NCBI GenBank assembly: GCA_036343175.1 | Contig: JAZASR010000002.1 | Coordinates: 1-64,000, forward strand | Length of the DNA: 64,000 nucleotides | Direction of reading: 5' to 3' | Origin: JAEEJA01 sp036343175 | Lineage (GTDB): Bacteria > Bacillota > Clostridia > Lachnospirales > Lachnospiraceae | Part shown: one piece after another, positions 26,001 through 36,200 of the stretch | Layout of the letters: each line of letters starts with the position of its first letter | Numbering within the stretch: position 1 is the stretch's first letter | Made by a program: the position numbers and the translations under genes | The notes under the pieces: generated by a model | Databases searched by the model: none | Told to the model about the DNA's origin: nothing | The model's input: the letters and a program-made list of their open reading frames with translations, nothing else

Positions 26001-27695
26001 TCAGCTGAATAACTTACCCTTATTTTCCTTCATTTCATCCACGCGGTCAATATATTCTTTAAGACTTTTCACATTTCCGGTACGGCTCAGAACACCTGTG
26101 TTTCTGTCCAGTCTCTTGGACATGGCACCGGCCCCGCAGGCTGCGATCGACTGCAGCTCCTCCATGATGAAGATATTGTAGTAAGATGCCTTACCGGCCG
26201 ATGCAAATCCCATATTTTCCTGGCCCTGGCTTCCAAAGTAAGGCTCGGCATTGCGCTGCCTGTACATATAATATGGTGCAAGACCATTATCGGTCAGCGT
26301 CTTCACAGCATAAGCCATTTCATCCTGCATTACTTTACCCCGTTCAAGCTCTCCTGCAACGATGTCCTTACCTCTTTCTTCATATGCCCCGTCAAGGATC
26401 ATTCTCATGGCGCCGGCGCGCTTGATGACCAGGGAATGAACTGTTATGTCATCAGCTCCCAGATCCATGCAGATCTTAAGTGTCCTCTTAAAGTCATTCA
26501 GTGATTCACCGGGAAGTCCGGTTATCAGGTCCATATTAATATTATCAAAGCCTGCATTCCTTGCAGCTTTAAATGCGCGTACCGTGTCCGCTGCCGTATG
26601 CCTCCTGCCGATAAGTTCAAGAGTCTTATCATTCATGGTCTGTGGATTGACAGAGATCCTGCCGGCGCCGTAAGACCTTAATATCGACAGCTTTTCATCT
26701 GTAATGGAGTCAGGACGTCCTGCCTCAACAGTGAATTCCTGTACTTTTTCCAGATCGAACCTTTGTGAAATATGCTTCATGAGTCTTTCAAACCCATGGA
26801 CAGACAGGGCTGTAGGCGTACCTCCGCCGACGTAGATCGTAAGAGGCTTACATCCTAAGAGCTCACCGGTATAATCGATCTCAGAAATAAGTGAGTCTAA
26901 GTAAGGCTTTTCATAATCCTTATAGACATCAGCCTGATATGATGCGAATGAGCAGTACATGCATGTAGTCGGGCAGAAGGGTATGCCTATGTAGAGGCTG
27001 TAATCGTCATTTCCCAGTATATGCTCTTTTGTCTTATAGGCAGGATCTGTACAGGCACGGACATCATTAATATATTCTTCTCCAAATGACACTTTATCTG
27101 CAAGTGCTTTAAGTATCCGCTCCTGACGAAGAGAAATATTCACGCAGGTAAGTGCTTTTTCCTCCGACACATAATATTCCTTTTCAAGATATCCGGCAGC
27201 CTGCGCTTTAACTTCAGCGGCATACCTTATCGGATCTGTATTTTCTGATGACTTCTCTGCATGTTCAATTGCCATCTGTGCGGCCTTTACAGGTCTTACA
27301 CCAGTCAAAGTACCCCAGAGAGGTCTTCTCCTGATGATGTGCTTTGATGCAATGTCATGCTCATCGATATCAAAACACAGATCAAATATCAGTCTTTTAA
27401 GCAGATTCTTATATCGGGTCCTGGATGGATTTGAAGTCCTTCCGGGGTTCTTTTTCCAGCTTCCCGAAATTTCGCAGTTTCCTGACTCTGTATATGTCCG
27501 GTCATTAAGAAGCGCTTCTGCAATAATGCTGTTACGGTCAAATCCGACATTGAATATAATATCAGGGATATCATTGACTCCGTATTCTCCGGTAATGGAA
27601 AAATAAACTTTCTGACCCGGAAAAACAGCAGTTAAAAGAGCCCTGATATCAAAGTCAAAATCCATCTCTGAAAGTATAACTTTAAGCATAGACAT
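26001..27695 (-). CDS. hemZ: Oxygen-independent coproporphyrinogen dehydrogenase-like radical SAM protein
   Basis: A 564-aa protein of the HemZ subgroup. A HemZ-specific N-terminal region of about 170 residues precedes a radical SAM domain with CPTTCMYCSFAS (CxxxCxxC for [4Fe-4S]), the glycine motif IYVGGGTPTAL and TVEAGRPDS. A HemN-like C-terminus follows. HemN enzymes decarboxylate coproporphyrinogen III anaerobically. HemZ proteins in Clostridia are less well characterised and may act on other substrates. No other haem gene is nearby. ATG at 27695 has AAAAGGAATACA and overlaps the end of the preceding gene by 14 bp, so translation is coupled. Confidence 0.88.
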   Translation of the reverse strand: MSMLKVILSEMDFDFDIRALLTAVFPGQKVYFSITGEYGVNDIPDIIFNVGFDRNSIIAEALLNDRTYTESGNCEISGSWKKNPGRTSNPSRTRYKNLLKRLIFDLCFDIDEHDIASKHIIRRRPLWGTLTGVRPVKAAQMAIEHAEKSSENTDPIRYAAEVKAQAAGYLEKEYYVSEEKALTCVNISLRQERILKALADKVSFGEEYINDVRACTDPAYKTKEHILGNDDYSLYIGIPFCPTTCMYCSFASYQADVYKDYEKPYLDSLISEIDYTGELLGCKPLTIYVGGGTPTALSVHGFERLMKHISQRFDLEKVQEFTVEAGRPDSITDEKLSILRSYGAGRISVNPQTMNDKTLELIGRRHTAADTVRAFKAARNAGFDNINMDLITGLPGESLNDFKRTLKICMDLGADDITVHSLVIKRAGAMRMILDGAYEERGKDIVAGELERGKVMQDEMAYAVKTLTDNGLAPYYMYRQRNAEPYFGSQGQENMGFASAGKASYYNIFIMEELQSIAACGAGAMSKRLDRNTGVLSRTGNVKSLKEYIDRVDEMKENKGKLFS

Positions 27696-28335
27696 TGTAT
27701 TCCTTTTCAAATCCTATATCTGTCGGCATTCCATGGCCGGGGTAGACTTTTGTGTCTGTCGGAAGTTTGAAAAGCTTATCTTTAAGTGAATCTATGATAT
27801 CTGATGTACTGCCATTTATGAAATCTGTACGTCCGCATGATCCGCGGAAAAGAGTATCTCCTGAAAAAAGTATCTTTTCCTCAGGCAGATAATAGCACAT
27901 GCCGCCCGGAGTATGACCGGGAGTATGTATGCAATGTATCTTAAAACCGCATATCACAGTATCTTCGCGGTCTTTAAGCCAGTGATCGGCAGTCACGCTT
28001 ACAGGCTCATGAAAAAGGAGATCGGACATATTCAGATCAACGCTTGAGAGCGTCTTGCTCTCAGCCTCAGGAGCATATATATCGATATTAAAATATTCTT
28101 TGACCTCATTAGCTGCAGATATATGATCTGCATGACCATGTGTGATAAGAACAGCAGCCGGCTTAAGTCCATGCTTCAATACAAATTCAATTATCGTATC
28201 CGCGTCGAAACCGGGATCGACTATGATGGTATTATCGCTGTCTGAAGCTTCATGTGTAAGAAAATAGCAATTGGTGGCTATAGGACCGACAACTGTAAAC
28301 AAAAGTCTGTATGTATCAGCTTCATTTCCCTGCAT
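27682..28335 (-). CDS. Metallo-beta-lactamase-fold hydrolase (glyoxalase II-like)
   Basis: A 217-aa cytosolic hydrolase with the metal motif THGHADH, downstream metal-binding histidines in HTPGHTPGG, SGDTLF and the final YPGHGMPTD. The length fits the short GloB-like group common in Firmicutes, where it may cleave S-acyl thiols. The physiological substrate is unknown. It lies 59 bp after relA and overlaps hemZ, forming a relA-MBL-hemZ unit that is a recurrent order in Clostridia. GGAGCACC precedes ATG. Confidence 0.88.
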   Translation of the reverse strand: MQGNEADTYRLLFTVVGPIATNCYFLTHEASDSDNTIIVDPGFDADTIIEFVLKHGLKPAAVLITHGHADHISAANEVKEYFNIDIYAPEAESKTLSSVDLNMSDLLFHEPVSVTADHWLKDREDTVICGFKIHCIHTPGHTPGGMCYYLPEEKILFSGDTLFRGSCGRTDFINGSTSDIIDSLKDKLFKLPTDTKVYPGHGMPTDIGFEKEYNVYA

Positions 28336-28394
28336 AAAAGGTGCTCCATTAATGTTATTTCTGAAATCCGCAATCTAAGATAATAAGGCGATCA

Positions 28395-30740
28395 TCAGCT
28401 TCTGCTCCTCTGAATATCACGTACACCTGTGACACCTTTAAGCTTGTCAACGAGGGTACGGAGTGAATCCTTATCCTTTACTGCGAAGCCCATGGTTATG
28501 GTTGCTACGCCCTGCTTGCTTACCTTTGTATTGATATTAAGGACGTCGATCTCATTCTCTGTAAATACACGGCTCAAGTCCATGAGAAGACCGACACGGT
28601 CCTGGGCATAGATGATAATGGTGGTATTGTAGGAATCATTTCTGTTCCTGATGGCATCATGCTCCCAATCAGCAGGGATTATCCTCTGACGATCCTCATC
28701 TGACAGGTTCATCATGTTCATGCAGTCAGTACGGTGAATGGTAACACCCCGGCCGCGGGTCACATAGCCTATGATCTCGTCGCCCGGAACCGGTGAACAG
28801 CACTTTGCGAACCTTACAGATACATCATTAAGTCCTGCGACGACTATTCCGCTCTTATTCTTGATCAGGGCGCTTGAATGATTCTGGTTGTCCTGCTGAC
28901 GGTTCTCGACATCTGTAATGACATCCTGATCTGATATGATCTTAGGATGATTCTTGTCATACTCCATCTGCAGCTTATTAACGACCTGGCCTTCTTTAAG
29001 ACCGCCATGGCCTATGGCTGCGAGTACAGAGTTCCAGTCTTTAAATCCATATTTGCGCTCTGCTGTCTCGACGTATTCAGGCTGCATAAGCTTTGTCGGA
29101 TCAAGTGAATGGGTCCTGAAATAGGCATTAATAAGTTCCTTGCCGCGGACAATATTTTCTTCCTTGAGCTCCTCTTTAAACCATTGATTGATCTTATTCT
29201 TAGCCTGAGTTGATTTAACAAGCTTCAGCCAGTCACGGCTCGGACCGTGCGAATTCTGTGAGGTTATTATCTCGACTCTGTCGCCGTTCTGCAGCTGATA
29301 ATCGATATTTACCATATTGCCATTGACACGGGCGCCGACCATCTTATTGCCTACAGCACTGTGTACCGCGTATGCAAAGTCAATAGGACAGGAGCCTGCA
29401 GGCAGATTCTTTACATCGCCGTCCTTTGTGAAGCAGTAGACCTGATCAGAGAAGAGGTCAAGATCGGACTTGATGAGAGAAAGGAACTCCTTATTATCCG
29501 ACATGTCATGCTGATACTCGAGTATCTGCCTGAGCCATGCCATCTTCTCCTCTTCGTTGTCGGATGTCGTGACGCCGAACTGGTTGGCTTTGTATTTCCA
29601 ATGGGCAGCAATACCGAACTCGGCAGTGCGGTGCATCTCATAGGTTCTGATCTGTATTTCGAATGGGCGGCCATTAGGGCCTATAAGGGTCGTATGAAGG
29701 GACTGGTAGTTATTTGCCTTCGGCATGGCAATATAATCCTTGAAACGGCCGGGAATAGGCTTGTATATCTCGTGAATGACACCAAGCACCGTATAGCACT
29801 GGCGAACAGTCTCAACTATGATACGTACGGCATAGAGATCATAGATCTGGTCAATATTCTTATGCTTTGTGACCATCTTCTTATATATACTGAAATAATG
29901 CTTTGCCCTGCCGTCTATAGTGGCTTTGATGCCAGCCTTCTCTATGTTCTCACGAACCTCCTTGACTATTTCCTGGATCTCCTGCTTGCGGCGTTCGCGG
30001 CCTTCGCTTAAGAGCGTCTCTATTTCTTTATATTTGTCAGGCTTAAGGTACATGAAGGCAAGGTCATCGAGCTCGACCTTGATCTTGGAAATACCGAGTC
30101 TGTCAGCAATAGGCGAATATATTTCAATGGTCTCAAGAGACTTCTCTCTCTGTTTGGCAGGGGACTGGTACTTCATGGTCCTCTGGTTATGGAGACGATC
30201 GGCAAGCTTTATGATGATGACTCTGATATCCTTTGCCATGGCAAGGAACATCTTCCTCAGGTTTTCTGCCTGTACTTCCACTTTATCGGATACATAATTC
30301 AACTGGGTGAGCTTTGTAACACCATCAACGAGAAGTGACACCTCACTGCCGAATTCACGCGTAATGTCCTCACTGGTAAGAGGTGTATCCTCAACAACGT
30401 CATGGAGCATGCCGCCAGCTATAGTCTCCATATCCATCCTGAGCTCTGCGAGGATTATTGAGACACAAAGAGGGTGGATGATGTAAGGCTCTCCTGACTT
30501 TCTCTTTTGGTCCTTATGGGCTTCAAAAGCCACTTTATAAGCCTTTTCGATCATAGAGAGGTCATCAGAAGGGTGATAGGACCTGATCATCTTTATCAGC
30601 TTTTCATAAAGGATCTGAGGATCGGTAAAGTCCTCGGGGATATCACTGTCCTCAAGCTCACCATTATCCATATCGAGAATTATCTTTTCATTGCCATCAG
30701 AGCCATCTGTTATGAGCTCGTGCTTTTTCTTCTCTGCCAT
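28395..30740 (-). CDS. relA: Bifunctional (p)ppGpp synthetase/hydrolase
   Basis: A 781-aa long RSH protein of the stringent response. Domains in order: HD hydrolase (HPLCVSIILAEL and GGMLHDVVEDT, catalytic residues intact), synthetase (GRAKHYFSIYKKM and RFKDYIAMPKANNYQSLHTTLIG), TGS (VYCFTKDGDVKNLPAG), a zinc-finger/conserved-cysteine region (FAKCCSPVPGD) and C-terminal ACT. Both activities are therefore expected. The frame extends 14 codons upstream, but ATG at 30740 has GAGGTGAAGTCT. A terminator-like hairpin ends only about 20 bp upstream of this start. Confidence 0.96.
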   Translation of the reverse strand: MAEKKKHELITDGSDGNEKIILDMDNGELEDSDIPEDFTDPQILYEKLIKMIRSYHPSDDLSMIEKAYKVAFEAHKDQKRKSGEPYIIHPLCVSIILAELRMDMETIAGGMLHDVVEDTPLTSEDITREFGSEVSLLVDGVTKLTQLNYVSDKVEVQAENLRKMFLAMAKDIRVIIIKLADRLHNQRTMKYQSPAKQREKSLETIEIYSPIADRLGISKIKVELDDLAFMYLKPDKYKEIETLLSEGRERRKQEIQEIVKEVRENIEKAGIKATIDGRAKHYFSIYKKMVTKHKNIDQIYDLYAVRIIVETVRQCYTVLGVIHEIYKPIPGRFKDYIAMPKANNYQSLHTTLIGPNGRPFEIQIRTYEMHRTAEFGIAAHWKYKANQFGVTTSDNEEEKMAWLRQILEYQHDMSDNKEFLSLIKSDLDLFSDQVYCFTKDGDVKNLPAGSCPIDFAYAVHSAVGNKMVGARVNGNMVNIDYQLQNGDRVEIITSQNSHGPSRDWLKLVKSTQAKNKINQWFKEELKEENIVRGKELINAYFRTHSLDPTKLMQPEYVETAERKYGFKDWNSVLAAIGHGGLKEGQVVNKLQMEYDKNHPKIISDQDVITDVENRQQDNQNHSSALIKNKSGIVVAGLNDVSVRFAKCCSPVPGDEIIGYVTRGRGVTIHRTDCMNMMNLSDEDRQRIIPADWEHDAIRNRNDSYNTTIIIYAQDRVGLLMDLSRVFTENEIDVLNINTKVSKQGVATITMGFAVKDKDSLRTLVDKLKGVTGVRDIQRSRS

Positions 30741-30759
30741 AGACTTCACCTCGAATAAT

Positions 30760-30804
30760 AAAAAAAGCCCCTGTCCTGCCAAAAGCTTTGCAGGAACATA
30801 AGGC
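30760..30804 (-). terminator. Terminator-like hairpin abutting the relA start
   Basis: On the minus strand TCCTGC pairs with GCAGGA, extended by an imperfect GCC/GGGC stem, then seven T. The T-tract ends about 20 bp before the relA ATG. It may end the upstream polymer operon or act as an attenuator for relA. Confidence 0.65.
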
Positions 30805-30901
30805 CTGAAAGTTTTTCTATACTGTCCGCTTCATTGCATAAGACCTGTGCCTGTAACGATTATTACTATATCCTATTGCCTGCGGTCTGTCCAGTATTAT
30901 A

Positions 30902-31075
30902 TCATGGTTCGATCCCGTTAAGCTTCTCCATCAGCTCATCAAATTCATCAGAGCTTATCCTGTCATCATCAAAACAGTCTGTGATGATCTCCTCGATCTC
31001 ATCCCATTCATATTCACCCTTTCCTTCTGAAAGAGCTTCTATCATCTCAGAAAGATCCTGCTTGCCATAGTCCAT
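30902..31075 (-). CDS. Small acidic protein of unknown function
   Basis: A 57-aa ORF starting MDYGKQDLSEMIEALSEGKG and ending MEKLNGIEP. Codon use looks like its neighbours, and AAGGTAAGAAAT precedes ATG. It is strongly acidic. The segment DCFDDDRISSDEF recalls part of an EF-hand loop (Asp1, Asp5, Ile8, Glu12), but the Asp3 and Gly6 positions do not fit, so calcium binding is not claimed. It lies 26 bp after the CDP-glycerol transferase stop and before the hairpin at 30760-30804, so it is probably the last gene of the surface-polymer operon. I do not recognise a family. Confidence 0.6.
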   Translation of the reverse strand: MDYGKQDLSEMIEALSEGKGEYEWDEIEEIITDCFDDDRISSDEFDELMEKLNGIEP

Positions 31076-31101
31076 ATTTCTTACCTTCTTCCATTGATCA
31101 T

Positions 31102-32262
31102 TTACTTCAGAAAATCCCCGTTTTTTATCATCTCAATTATCTTTGGTCCGACTTTTCCCTGCCCTTCCTTACAGTAGAAGAAATCACGGACGCGGGTACG
31201 GTCTGCCTCCGCATAAGAGTCTCCCTCCTTCGCAAATTTCTTTAACTCATCAAGCAGAGTAGGAAAATCCGCCGGCTTTGCGCCTGGTGTCACCTCATCA
31301 TATTCAAAGTACATCTCCCTGTCATGCTCAAGGTAATCCTCAAGGTCATAGCAATAGAAAAGCAATGGTTTATTCAGAAGCAGATAATCGATATAGATGC
31401 TCGAATAATCGCTTATGAGCAGATCCACTCCCATAATGAGCTTCTGCACGTCATAATCGCCACCCGTAATGTCGATGATCCTATCGTAATCCTTAAGATC
31501 CTCTGACTCATTCCTGTGATAGAAATGCTTCTTTATGAAGAAATACATATCATTATCTTCGAGAAACTTTTCCAAAACAGGCAGATCAAAGAGCCTGTGA
31601 ATCTCTATCGGTGTCCTTCCCTCATTCCTGTGAGTCGGACAGTAAAGTATTATCCTGCTGCCTGTAAACTTTATGTCTTTAAAATACGGGCAGGGACTTC
31701 CATCAAAAAATATATCATTTCTCGGCTGACCAAGTACTATAATATGGTCTTCCGGCTGCCTGAAACAGCTCATATATATTTCCCTGAAGTTTTCTGATGG
31801 AGCGAAATAATACATTTTCCGCATAGCCAGATATTTGAAAAAATTCTTCACCTTATATGCGGGCGAATCCCAGTTATGTACGAGTTTATTGTCAAATGCT
31901 ATCTTCTTTAACGGCACTCCATGCCACAGATCCAAAAATACAGCTCCGCCGAGATACTCATGTTCCACATCTGATATGCCATTGGATATTACCGCATACA
32001 TGGCATCTTTTTCAAATGCAGCTGCCTCATCTGATCCCCACATGGCGGCGGGGAGATGTCTTTCCTTCAATTCACTTAAGACATCCTCATTCTTCGTGAC
32101 CCAGAGGACTTCCAGATCCGGATATTCTGCCGCTTCAAGATACAGCTGCATGGAGTTGTCTGTAAAACGCTCTCCCAGCCAGGCTCCAAATACAATTTTC
32201 CTGTTATCTCTCTTATGAAATGCCAGCGAATACATTCTGACATATTTTCCTAATTTACCCAT
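31102..32262 (-). CDS. CDP-glycerol glycerophosphotransferase family protein (TagB/TagF-like)
   Basis: A 386-aa cytoplasmic or membrane-associated transferase. Family motifs: DLWHGVPLKKIAFD (the HG histidine in the acceptor region), YCPTHRNEG, and the donor-binding LLISDYSSIYIDYLLLNKPLLFYCYDLEDY. Such enzymes add glycerol phosphate, or related polyol phosphates, from CDP-activated donors to a teichoic-acid type polymer. The single-domain length suits a primase-like TagB or a capping enzyme. It lies 21 bp after the GT2 gene. The ribosome-binding site is weak. Confidence 0.9.
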   Translation of the reverse strand: MGKLGKYVRMYSLAFHKRDNRKIVFGAWLGERFTDNSMQLYLEAAEYPDLEVLWVTKNEDVLSELKERHLPAAMWGSDEAAAFEKDAMYAVISNGISDVEHEYLGGAVFLDLWHGVPLKKIAFDNKLVHNWDSPAYKVKNFFKYLAMRKMYYFAPSENFREIYMSCFRQPEDHIIVLGQPRNDIFFDGSPCPYFKDIKFTGSRIILYCPTHRNEGRTPIEIHRLFDLPVLEKFLEDNDMYFFIKKHFYHRNESEDLKDYDRIIDITGGDYDVQKLIMGVDLLISDYSSIYIDYLLLNKPLLFYCYDLEDYLEHDREMYFEYDEVTPGAKPADFPTLLDELKKFAKEGDSYAEADRTRVRDFFYCKEGQGKVGPKIIEMIKNGDFLK

Positions 32263-32283
32263 GTATTAATTACCATCCGGCTT

Positions 32284-33243
32284 TCAGCTCCAGAGAACCT
32301 GAGCAGCCTTTCTTGCCGCGCCTTTCTTCCACACTCCGTGCCTGCGGTAAAAAGCTATTTTCTCCAGCTTCCCTGCATTCTGAAGATCAGAATATTCTTT
32401 TATAAGTTCAAGCTTTTTTTCGATCCTGCCTGTCTTCCTGAAGTCATAATCCTTAAAGGACTCATAGAAATACCGGCACTGCCTGTATGATCTGTCCATG
32501 GCTTCTTCATATGAAGCCGCTCCGTCAGATATCCTTTTCTTAAGATATTTAAGATTCCTTGAATTCTTCGCTCCAACTTCATTGTCCCCATGCTGCCTGT
32601 AAAGAACAGTCGGCTCATCTATGAAGATAAGCTTTCCGAATGTGGCCGCTATTAAAGCACACCAATAGTCATGCATTATTACCTCGGGACTTCCGATAGT
32701 ATCGGCCGCTGCCTTAAGACAGGTCTTATTTATCACTGATGCGCATCCGGTGACATTATTCTGTATAAGCAGGTGACAGAAGCCTATTTTCTTATCGAGC
32801 TGCTGATATTCAAAGAATGAATCCGCTATAGTATTTAAGCTTTCATCGACCACCTTAAGATCAGAATGAACCATGACCGGTATCTTATCCGAGTACCGTT
32901 TTTCGGCCTCCTCCATGGCACTCATCAGAGTCTCTATCTTGTCGGGTTCCCAGACATCGTCCTGATCGGCAAAGAGGCAATAATCCGCGCCCTTGTTCCG
33001 AGCCTCTTTTATAAGCATGGAAAAATTATCCCTGGCAGAACCGCAGGCGGGATCATTAACCTTAAAATACACCTTGTTTTCATTATTGAATGCGAAATTT
33101 CTTATAATCTCCTGTGTATTATCAGTGCTGCCATCATCAAAGGCAATGAGCTGCCAGTCCCGGACAGTCTGTCCTTTCAATGAATCAAGAAAGGCCTCAA
33201 GATACTTTCCTCCATTATAGGCTGCAAGAAGTATTGTTATCAT
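32284..33243 (-). CDS. Glycosyltransferase family 2 (rhamnosyltransferase-like)
   Basis: A 319-aa GT-A fold transferase. It starts MITILLAAYNGGKYLEAFLDSLKGQT, with the nucleotide-binding AFDDGSTDNTQEI, the metal-binding DQDDVWEPDKI and a downstream basic acceptor region. Close relatives transfer sugars such as rhamnose or glucose to cell-wall polysaccharides. The actual donor cannot be read from sequence. AAGGAGGAATC precedes ATG. It sits in the operon with two CDP-glycerol transferases, so it likely decorates or primes the same polymer. Confidence 0.9.
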   Translation of the reverse strand: MITILLAAYNGGKYLEAFLDSLKGQTVRDWQLIAFDDGSTDNTQEIIRNFAFNNENKVYFKVNDPACGSARDNFSMLIKEARNKGADYCLFADQDDVWEPDKIETLMSAMEEAEKRYSDKIPVMVHSDLKVVDESLNTIADSFFEYQQLDKKIGFCHLLIQNNVTGCASVINKTCLKAAADTIGSPEVIMHDYWCALIAATFGKLIFIDEPTVLYRQHGDNEVGAKNSRNLKYLKKRISDGAASYEEAMDRSYRQCRYFYESFKDYDFRKTGRIEKKLELIKEYSDLQNAGKLEKIAFYRRHGVWKKGAARKAAQVLWS

Positions 33244-33260
33244 GATTCCTCCTTATAATA

Positions 33261-36200
33261 TTACCCTGCTTTTTCTTTCTTTTTTTCTTTCTTTTTTTCT
33301 TTCTTTTTAACTTTAAAAGTCTTTGTTTTACTTCCAATGCCGGTCACTGCACTGGCCTTTATCTTATCATTCTTCTTAAGAGGTCTTAAATCAAATACAT
33401 AAGCATATGCGTCAGTCTTTGCCCTGTATTCGGAAAATACCGGCTCATAGATCTTACCTTTAAGTGTGACATTCATATCGCATTTAACATCAGAAAATAT
33501 TGTAATGCGTGTGTCTTTCTTAATCAATGGCTTTTCTGTCCACGGCTTCCCAGGGAGGGCAGAGGATACTTTTTTACGGCGGGCGTTCTTTATCTTTCCG
33601 TTTTTATCCCTGTACAGCACATAGCAGAATGCTCCTTCAGATACAGGTTCCGATATGCGGCAGGAATATTTTTTGTTCTTACCGGCCTTTACCTTATACG
33701 TCTTATCGGGTGTAACGATGGTAAGATCTGCACCTGAAGGCGCCTTGCCCTTAATATACCTGTTCTTTATGGATACAGGAAAGCATGTGAATTTCCCTGT
33801 TGATTCATTATTGTAAATATAAGTATCATCAGTTGATTCCACGGAAATAATGGCAGGCTCGCCTTTTTCATTTTCTCCATCTATCTTCTCAATACCATAT
33901 ACCTTGACAGGTTCTCCTGCAGCTATTCTTCCGGTCCTGACCCTGAAGTATCCGTTCTTATCGCATTTTCCGGAATATGTCTCATTTCCCGCCAGAACTC
34001 TGACCTTTGTATTACTGGAAGCCTTGAAATGCCCGTAAATATATGTTTCAAGATCACCGGACTCGAAAATGGCAGGACGGTTAGGTGCGTATTTCTTAAC
34101 AGTAAGCTCTTTAGGATAACTGACTCTGCCTATCGAATCGACTGCATATATCTGTACTGTATTTCCGGACAGCTGGACCGGGATCTGACAGGAAAGGCTG
34201 CCCTTCTTATCAATGGTAAAATCACTTTCAACTATTTTATATTCTTCATCATAGCTGTCACAGTTTTTATAATAATCGGACCCGGCCGCCTTTGATACGT
34301 ATACATTGCCATCCGCAATGATAAAGACCTTATCCTTCGGGTACTTAAGTGAGCCTGTCAGAAGATCAGTATCATTGCCAAGAGTATCCGCTTCAGGCAT
34401 ATCAGGTCCCTTCTTGCTTACGAACATCACGGACTTAGGGCTCTTCCGTTCACCAAGAGAGGCAAAGAGCTCTACCCTGCTTTCTGATGCAAGTATGCCT
34501 GTATTTATGGAGAAACTGCCCTTGCTATCAGCTTTTGCAGTAAATGTCCCGTTATCTGTCTGAGCAGTGACCATTACAGAAGGTTCGGCTGTACCGGTGA
34601 TCTTCTTCTTTTTATTTGTAATAGTATCCGGGACAGGCTTTAATATTCCTAAAGGATCGATATTAGTTACAGCAATATTTTTGACGGTCACATTGCCTGC
34701 ATTGTCCCTTACATATACAGAATATATTCCGTTCTTTTCAATCGTAAAATCACGATCAGTACGCGCCGCCCCATCCCATAGCGGATCAGAAGCATCATGT
34801 CTGCCTGACAGATATTTAATCACACTGATGCCTGACGGATCTGATGTCATAACACGGGCATTTAAGCTTCCGTGAACTGTATCATCGTCGGACAGAGAAA
34901 CAACTGCAGACGGCCCCTTAAGATCCTTATAAGGCGTGAATATGCCCATAAGATAGTCATATCCTCCATATCTGCTGTAAAGACCTTTATACCAGCTCTG
35001 GTCATAGGCGTACTTTTCCGCATCAGCGCCGGTCTTTAAGAGGAATCTCCGGCCGGAAAGACCGGAAAGCCTGAATGTTTCTGCCGGTGCGATATCTACG
35101 GAGCCTGTAAGATATAACTGCTTCAGATAATCAGCCAGTACATCCTGCTGAAATATATGGCTCTTCATAACAACATTTTTGCTCAGGTCTTCTGTGGCAT
35201 CGGTCTCTTTCACAGCTGCAACTTTATCTGTTACAAGTAATATGTGCTGATCAGGGTCGACCTGTCTGCCATTTATGGTAAATGATGATATACGGGATGC
35301 ATCAGGGTCGATAAGAGTCCCGTCCTCTGAATACTTCGGGTCCTTGCTCAGGTCTATGGTGTATTCGGCCCCGCCTATAAATCTCATAGCATTAAAGCCG
35401 GTCATATGTGAACTTAAGGCAAGCGGATGTCCTTGGAAATCATCTTCAAAATTATTGATGATATCATCATCCGGATCCCTTTGAGGATCATTGATCCCTT
35501 TGTAATAAGATGCCTGCCATTCCAGGTAATTCTTAATCTGCCGGCCGGTCACCTCATATATATAAACATATCTGTGGTAATTCGATACAGAATCTATCTG
35601 TCCGCTGTTAACAAAGCCTGAAAGACATGTATAGTCATCTCCTCCGGAATATCCCGCAGAATTATATCCTGCCATCGAAATAACGGGGAGAGACGCCTTA
35701 TCGGGTGCATTTTTCTGAATATAAGTCTCTGCATATGAAAGCTGTGCTTCATTCATAGCCTGCATGACAGAAGTATTCTCTATAAATCCAAAATAATTAT
35801 GCAGGGTTTCCTGACCAAGATCAGCTATAGTCCCTGCTGAGTGGGCACGGATAATGGGATCCCAATAGCTCATAGTCTCAGAAATACTGTTGTCTGCTGT
35901 GAATTTTCTGGAAGCTTTGACAAGCCTTCCCTTTTGAGAAGTTATCACAGGAGATCCGCCCGAAAAATCCAGAGTAAGATCACAGACCCCAAAAGCCTTG
36001 CAACTGTCAGGTGCCATAAGAAGTGTCTTTCCATTTGTAAGACCTGTCTGACGGTCAAAGCCGGAAGCATTCATATGCAGACCACTGCTGTAATCAGGGA
36101 ATGCAATATGCTCGTGACCGGCAAATACGGCATCTATGCCGGGCACCTTTGTCAGGGCATATGCACAGTTAGTTGCGCGGGGAGCAGGATTTTCAGCTCC

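Noticed and set aside
29361..30011. 216-residue plus-strand frame inside relA
   Set aside because: It is a shadow of the well-conserved RelA sequence on the minus strand.
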